A DNA stretch of 64,000 nucleotides. Source: Azonexaceae bacterium. Its GTDB lineage: Bacteria; Pseudomonadota; Gammaproteobacteria; Burkholderiales; Rhodocyclaceae. The DNA lies in NCBI GenBank assembly GCA_013335535.1, contig JAAXVL010000003.1, positions 124,001 through 188,000 of the forward strand, read 5' to 3'. Made by a program: the position numbers and the translations under genes. This document shows, piece after piece, positions 59,925-64,000 of the stretch. The notes beneath the pieces are model-generated. The model was not told where the DNA came from, made no database searches, and worked only from the letters and a program-made list of their open reading frames with translations. Position 1 is the stretch's first letter. Every line of letters starts with the position of its first letter.

Positions 59925-61056
59925 GCGACGGCTTGACCGCAAAAAACCGCCATTGACACGTCGGTGACTTGTACGTCGGCAGCGGGTCGGGAGTTCGCAT
60001 TCGCTGGATGAGAAAGCTGCCGTTTATGGCCTCCCAAGGCTGAACGGCAGTTAAGCGACAGGTTGTAGCCCGATTCCGCGCATTAGGCTAACGGCCGGAT
60101 TGGCCGATTTTCTGCCTGTTGTCGTTGGCATGAGTCAGTTGCTCGGCCAATCCGGCCATTGGCCAATTTCGATGAAACGGTCCGCAATGTGCCGGTTACC
60201 GGCCGGTCGCTGTAAATCCACCCCGAACGTTAGCTTCACAACTTGGCGAACCCACCCTCTGTTCCCTGATCGGTCAGTGGCCGAAATCGGAAGCCATCAT
60301 TCGCCGAGCGAATGCGAATAGCAAACGCTACCGTTCGCGTTCCTGATCCCATTTTCTTGCTTTAGCGGCTGAAACCAGGTTAGTAAAGGCCATCGGTTAC
60401 ACTAACCACTATTACGGCACCCGGTCACAACCTGCCATTCGGTGTGGCAACCGGATTTGCTGCCTGAAAAAATGGAGTAGTCAGGCTAACGACATTCTTT
60501 GCCAGTTATGATCCGAAGCTGAGGTCTTCCGACTCAATTTATTTGCCTTCAGCAATGCAAACCAGAACAAATATCATCTGATGGATGAACGAGATTCAGC
60601 CGCAAGTTCGACGAGTTTCTGCGGATCATCACCAGTTACCGTAAAGTGCCCCTTTTTCCGCCCACGTCGCGCCTCACAACTGCCATAGTTATACAGCCTC
60701 AGTTTAGGCACCAGAAGCAGTTGACTCTAGTCTGGCTTGCCGGATATCGCGGAGGAAGAATCCAGCCAGAGGTCGCCCAGCAGGTTGACCATGATTGCCG
60801 CTGAATGAACGGCGACGCTAGCATGAAACGTGGCGAGACTTGCTCATTGCTTCTGCTCCTTTGCATGTGACTAAGCATATTTTTCTCGAACCCGGACACA
60901 CTTAATTCGCGGGGCTGTTGCTCTCTGCCAAATTACGATTTCAATGCGGCCGATTAATATCGGCTTTGTATGTGTGCTGGCCAACAGACTCAGGGGCCGT
61001 CGGGAGTAGCCTTGTTGCCAACTGCCGAAAGGGCAGGTGGAGCATAGGGAAAAAAT
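59925..61056. other. 1.1-kb gene-poor region
   Basis: No convincing gene. Short frames (around 60100-60321 and 60699-60899) lack ribosome sites and known motifs. The region contains the inverted repeat at 60093-60157 and several copies of GGCCAAT/CCGGATTGG-type words, so it may be degraded intergenic repeats. The right end carries the leader of the phospholipase gene at 61057. Confidence 0.5.
60093..60157. repeat. Perfect 15-bp inverted repeat with 35-bp loop
   Basis: GGCCGGATTGGCCGA (60093-60107) pairs exactly with TCGGCCAATCCGGCC (60143-60157). A further CCGG-rich dyad lies near 60192-60206. The class of element is unknown. Confidence 0.7.
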
Positions 61057-62088
61057 ATGAACAAGAATATGGCCATCCTTGTGCTGGCCCTGCTGGCGGA
61101 TTCTGCCACAGCCGTAGAGCCTCTGGCTGGATGCGCTGGCGAGGCGGATGACCGTTTGCGACTGGCCTGCTACGACAACGCCTACAAGCGATTAAAAGCC
61201 GGGAGCGAAACGGTCAGCGATGCGCAGATCGATGCCCAGGTGGCTACCAGTGAAAGCCAGCGCCAATCGTCAGCCATGTCGAAACTCTGGGAACTTGGCC
61301 CTACCGACAAGCGCAATACCTTCGTCGTCCGCACCTACCTGCCCAACTTTCTGCTACCCATGCATTACACGTCAAATTTGAACCGTACTCCGCGCAGTCC
61401 GACGCAATCGCCCAGCGCGGATAACAGGAACTACAGTAGCGTCGAGGCCAAGCTGCAAATTTCCCTGCGTGCCAAGATTGTGGAGGACCTGCTTTTGCCA
61501 GGTGCAGATCTGTGGGCTGCCTACACCCAGCGCTCGCTCTGGCAAGTATGGGACTCAGTTGATTCGTCGCCATTTCGCAGCACCGACTATCAGCCGGAAA
61601 TGATCTATGTCGTGCCAGTTCCTGAGCGTTTCGGGAAACTGCCGCTGGGCTGGAACCTGCGCATGCTGCAATTGGGCTTTGCTCACCAGTCGAATGGGCA
61701 AAGCGACCCGCTTTCCCGCAGCTGGAACCGTATCACCATGGGCATCGGGTTCGAGCACGGCGACTTCAGCCTTCAGGTGCGCGACAATCAACGTATCCGT
61801 GTGCAGGGCAAGGATGACAATCCGGATCTCACTGATTACATCGGGCGCACTGAATTCAACATGGCCTGGTCGCCGGGCGCTTCCACGCTTGGTCTGACTT
61901 GGCGGACCAATTTCGATTCGCTCAGTCACGGCTCGCTCCAGCTTGACTGGACTTACCCGGTATTTGCCGATCAGCCGACCGGGCTGCGCTGGTATGCACA
62001 ATTGTTCCATGGCTATGGCGAGACGCTGCTTGATTACAACCACCGCCAGACCAGCCTCGGGCTGGGGCTGACGCTGTTCCAGTTCTGA
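61057..62088 (+). CDS. pldA: Outer-membrane phospholipase A (OMPLA/PldA)
   Basis: A signal peptide (1-20) and a Cys-containing N-terminal extension (AGCAGEADDRLRLACYDN) precede the 12-strand barrel. The catalytic block GFAHQSNGQSDPLSRSWNRI (~208-227) has the His and Ser nucleophile and conserved Asn. The first strand motif YTQRSLWQVWDSVDSSPFRS, then DYQPEMIY, matches OMPLA. It hydrolyses phospholipids in the outer membrane after calcium-dependent dimerisation. Length (343) is near the family size with the extra N-terminus. Confidence 0.92.
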   Translation: MNKNMAILVLALLADSATAVEPLAGCAGEADDRLRLACYDNAYKRLKAGSETVSDAQIDAQVATSESQRQSSAMSKLWELGPTDKRNTFVVRTYLPNFLLPMHYTSNLNRTPRSPTQSPSADNRNYSSVEAKLQISLRAKIVEDLLLPGADLWAAYTQRSLWQVWDSVDSSPFRSTDYQPEMIYVVPVPERFGKLPLGWNLRMLQLGFAHQSNGQSDPLSRSWNRITMGIGFEHGDFSLQVRDNQRIRVQGKDDNPDLTDYIGRTEFNMAWSPGASTLGLTWRTNFDSLSHGSLQLDWTYPVFADQPTGLRWYAQLFHGYGETLLDYNHRQTSLGLGLTLFQF

Positions 62089-62098
62089 GGCATCGGAA

Positions 62099-62806
62099 GT
62101 GCGCGCCAGGTCGCCAAGCAGGCACCCTGAAATGCACCGGACCACGCGCATCGGCTGGCTGCGGGCGGCGGTACTGGGTGCCAATGACGGCATAGTCTCC
62201 ACGGCCAGTCTTATCCTGGGTGTCGCCGCAGCCGGGACGGATGCCAAGGCTGTTCTGATTGCTGGCGTTGCCGGGCTGGTCGCCGGTGCTTCTTCGATGG
62301 CTGCTGGCGAATATGTCTCGGTCAGCTCCCAATCCGATACCGAGCGTGCCGATCTGGCGCGCGAAAGGGAGGAGTTGGCGAATGATCCGAAACACGAACA
62401 TGCGGAAATGGCTGCTATTTACATCAAGCGTGGCCTCAACCCAGCCGTTGCAGACGTCGTTGCTACGCAATTGACGGCGCACGATGCGCTGGGCGCCCAT
62501 GCCCGCGATGAACTCGGCATTACCGATACGTCGACCGCCCGGCCGCTCCAGGCTGCGCTTACCTCTGCGGCCACGTTTTCGGTTGGGGCGGCATTGCCGT
62601 TGCTGGTGGTGCTGATGGTGCCGACCACCTGGCTGGCCTGGGCTGTGGCCACAAGTGCGCTGCTCTTTCTCGCCCTGCTCGGCGCCATCGCTGCCGCGAC
62701 CGGTGGCGCCCCGGTTTTCTCCGCAACCCTCCGGGTGACGCTGTGGGGGGCGTTGGCGATGGCCATTACAGCGGGTATCGGCACCTTGTTTGGTGTAAGC
62801 GCCTGA
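62099..62806 (+). CDS. VIT1/CCC1-family iron/manganese transporter, 235 aa
   Basis: Start GTG 62099 (or ATG 62132) leads to WLRAAVLGANDGIVSTASLI, the conserved VIT1 helix with Asp and the AGASSMAAGEYVSVSSQSDT motif. Five hydrophobic segments (~22-45, 50-75, 150-175, 180-200, 210-232) fit a VIT membrane protein, with a charged helical loop (~80-135, LAREREELANDPKHEHAEMA) probably binding metal. It likely moves Fe(II) or Mn(II) out of the cytoplasm. Confidence 0.9.
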   Translation: MRARSPSRHPEMHRTTRIGWLRAAVLGANDGIVSTASLILGVAAAGTDAKAVLIAGVAGLVAGASSMAAGEYVSVSSQSDTERADLAREREELANDPKHEHAEMAAIYIKRGLNPAVADVVATQLTAHDALGAHARDELGITDTSTARPLQAALTSAATFSVGAALPLLVVLMVPTTWLAWAVATSALLFLALLGAIAAATGGAPVFSATLRVTLWGALAMAITAGIGTLFGVSA

Positions 62807-63010
62807 GCCTTCGCTCCTTGGTGAGCAGATTTTCCATATGTGCGCCAAGGGACAGATGGGCCACCACTGAGCCCATAAGCTGAGTCCATCCGAGCCCATC
62901 GCAGTCAATTCTGCGGAGAGTCGCCGCCGCAGTCACGCTGCGCGATTCTGGTGAAGACAGCGGCATCACCTGCCGCGGTGAAAGAATCAATTCCATTGAG
63001 GAACAACAAC

Positions 63011-63622
63011 ATGAACAAGTTCAACATCAACATCGCCGCAATCGCAGTCGCTCTGGCTTTTAGCACCGGTGCCTTGGCAGAAGGTATGTCTAAAGCCGAT
63101 TACAAGGCCGCAAAAGAGAAAATCTCTGTCGAGTACAAGACTGCAAAAACTGCCTGTGCTTCGCTCTCAGGCAATGCCAAGGATGTTTGCAAGGCAGAAG
63201 CCAAGGGCAAGGAGAATGTCGCTGAAGCCGAACTCAAGGCTTCCTACGAGCCGACTCAGAAACACAGCTATGAGGCGCGCGTCGCCAAGGCTGAGGCTGA
63301 TCGCGATGTCGCGGTCGAAAAGTGCGATGACCTGGCCGGCAATGCCAAGGATGTCTGCGTCAAGGAGGCCAAGGCAGCAGAAACCACAGCCAAGGCCGAT
63401 GCCAAGGCTCAAATGAAGACCTCCGAAGCCAACACAAAAGCGGTTGAAAAGACGGCGGATGCGCGCAGCGATGCCAGCAAGAAGGGCGTCGATGCTCGCA
63501 AGGACGCGGCTGAAGACAAGAGCGATGCCAACTATGCCGTGGCCAAGGAAAAGTGTGACACCTTTTCGGGTACCGCCAAGGATTCTTGCCTGAGCCAGGC
63601 CAAGGCACGTTTCAACAAGTAA
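63011..63622 (+). CDS. Exported helical protein with Cys-x-GxAKD-x-C repeats, 203 aa
   Basis: GAGGAAC precedes ATG 63011, and a Sec signal (1-22) is visible. The mature protein is highly charged Lys/Ala/Glu helix. Three similar repeats (CASLSGNAKDVCK, CDDLAGNAKDVCV and CDTFSGTAKDSCL) each place two Cys nine residues apart, probably as disulfides. The pattern suggests a periplasmic, possibly stress-related, structural protein. It precedes a small lipoprotein gene. No named family is certain. Confidence 0.75.
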   Translation: MNKFNINIAAIAVALAFSTGALAEGMSKADYKAAKEKISVEYKTAKTACASLSGNAKDVCKAEAKGKENVAEAELKASYEPTQKHSYEARVAKAEADRDVAVEKCDDLAGNAKDVCVKEAKAAETTAKADAKAQMKTSEANTKAVEKTADARSDASKKGVDARKDAAEDKSDANYAVAKEKCDTFSGTAKDSCLSQAKARFNK

Positions 63623-63674
63623 TCACTGGCGCCAATTCAGGCGTCAAGCACGCTGTTGTTAAGGAGTTAGTTCC

Positions 63675-63890
63675 ATGAAAACCACGCAGAGAGTCTCGCT
63701 CAATGCAGTTGTCGTGGCCGCCTTGCTTGGTTTGGGCGCCTGTTCCGGCATGTCGTCGCAAGGGCAGAATACCGCCATCGGCGCCGGTGTCGGGGCCGTC
63801 GGTGGCGCTGTGCTAACCGGTGGTAGTGCAGCCGGAACAGTAGGCGGTGCTGTCGTTGGTGGCGTCATCGGCCACGAAGTTGCCAAATAA
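63675..63890 (+). CDS. Small glycine-zipper lipoprotein, 71 aa
   Basis: AAGGAG precedes ATG 63675. The signal ends LGLGACSG (lipobox GAC). The remainder is a glycine-zipper membrane-associating repeat (NTAIGAGVGAVGGAVLTGGS, then GTVGGAVVGGVIGHE), similar to OsmB/SlyB-type envelope lipoproteins. It is likely an envelope stress protein. It may be co-transcribed with the preceding gene. Confidence 0.85.
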   Translation: MKTTQRVSLNAVVVAALLGLGACSGMSSQGQNTAIGAGVGAVGGAVLTGGSAAGTVGGAVVGGVIGHEVAK

Positions 63891-63966
63891 GGGGCACTGA
63901 TCAAACGCGATACACCCGGCCTGTGTGGTCGGGTCATCGGTTGATGACTGGCTTAAGGAGAAGTAA

Positions 63967-64000
63967 ATGATCAAACCAGGAAAAACACTAGGCGTCGCCG
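63967..64000 (+). CDS. Start of a further gene, cut by the window edge
   Basis: AAGGAG at ideal spacing precedes ATG 63967, and 11 residues (MIKPGKTLGVA) are visible before the sequence ends. A basic N-terminus leading to a hydrophobic stretch would suit a signal peptide, but nothing more can be said. Confidence 0.6.
   Translation, partial: MIKPGKTLGVA

Noticed and set aside
60699-60899. 66-residue minus-strand frame in the gene-poor region
   Set aside because: No ribosome site, no recognisable motif and no neighbour context support it.

Overview
The window joins two kinds of DNA. Bases 1 to about 25,411 are the right end of an integrated, plasmid-like mobile element. The rest is the chromosome of a betaproteobacterium, most likely a denitrifying member of the Rhodocyclales (Dechloromonas/Azonexus/Azoarcus-like). 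That assignment rests on a Tat-exported (clade I) nosZ cluster in the order nosZ-R-D-F-Y-L, the type II secretion-like locus, globin-coupled and CZB signalling proteins, and the high-GC codon use of the chromosomal genes. The element is visibly lower in GC and consists mostly of small unknown genes. The junction is a roughly 48 bp copy of the 3' half of a tRNA-Pro(GGG) gene ending in CCA at 25411, followed by the tRNA's own terminator. This is the usual footprint of integration into a tRNA gene. The integrase and the intact tRNA should lie beyond the left edge of the window.

Element (1-25.4 kb). From the left: a three-gene overlapping operon (zinc protein, unknown, CoiA-like); a small SMP-type protein; exported proteins and a lipoprotein; several unknown helix-turn-helix or zinc proteins; a LOTUS/OST-HTH protein; an ADP-ribosyltransferase-fold protein overlapping a DUF4238 protein; and an orphan ParB. 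Next is a replication module: a DnaB-type helicase overlapping a putative initiator, then five 22 bp iterons, which are the probable origin. Beyond that is an operon of four very small proteins, with hairpins in its spacers and a strong promoter, divergent from a repressor-like gene. An Abi_C-type protein and a HEPN-like protein follow, both preceded by the same 17 bp palindrome. Two winged-helix proteins and an att-proximal region rich in palindromes and short repeats complete the element. No transfer genes are visible here.

Chromosome (25.4-64 kb). The segment 25.7-36.0 kb is a type II secretion/type IV pilus-like assembly locus: TPR-secretin-cohesin lipoprotein, pseudopilins, GspG, GspF, GspE and PilM/N/O/P-like proteins, with a lytic transglycosylase on the other strand. 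The segment 36.4-49.8 kb reads leftwards. It holds a two-component system, then nosZRDFYL and a cytochrome c, then a CZB chemoreceptor overlapping a globin-PAS-GGDEF-EAL protein. Together these couple N2O respiration to redox and chemotaxis signalling. The segment 50-64 kb holds a decayed recombinase, an unusual lysozyme-inhibitor/META/M13 peptidase fusion, an MscS channel, an O-methyltransferase with a divergent LysR regulator, a hybrid histidine kinase, outer-membrane phospholipase A, a VIT-family transporter and small envelope proteins. A gene starting at 63967 runs off the right edge.
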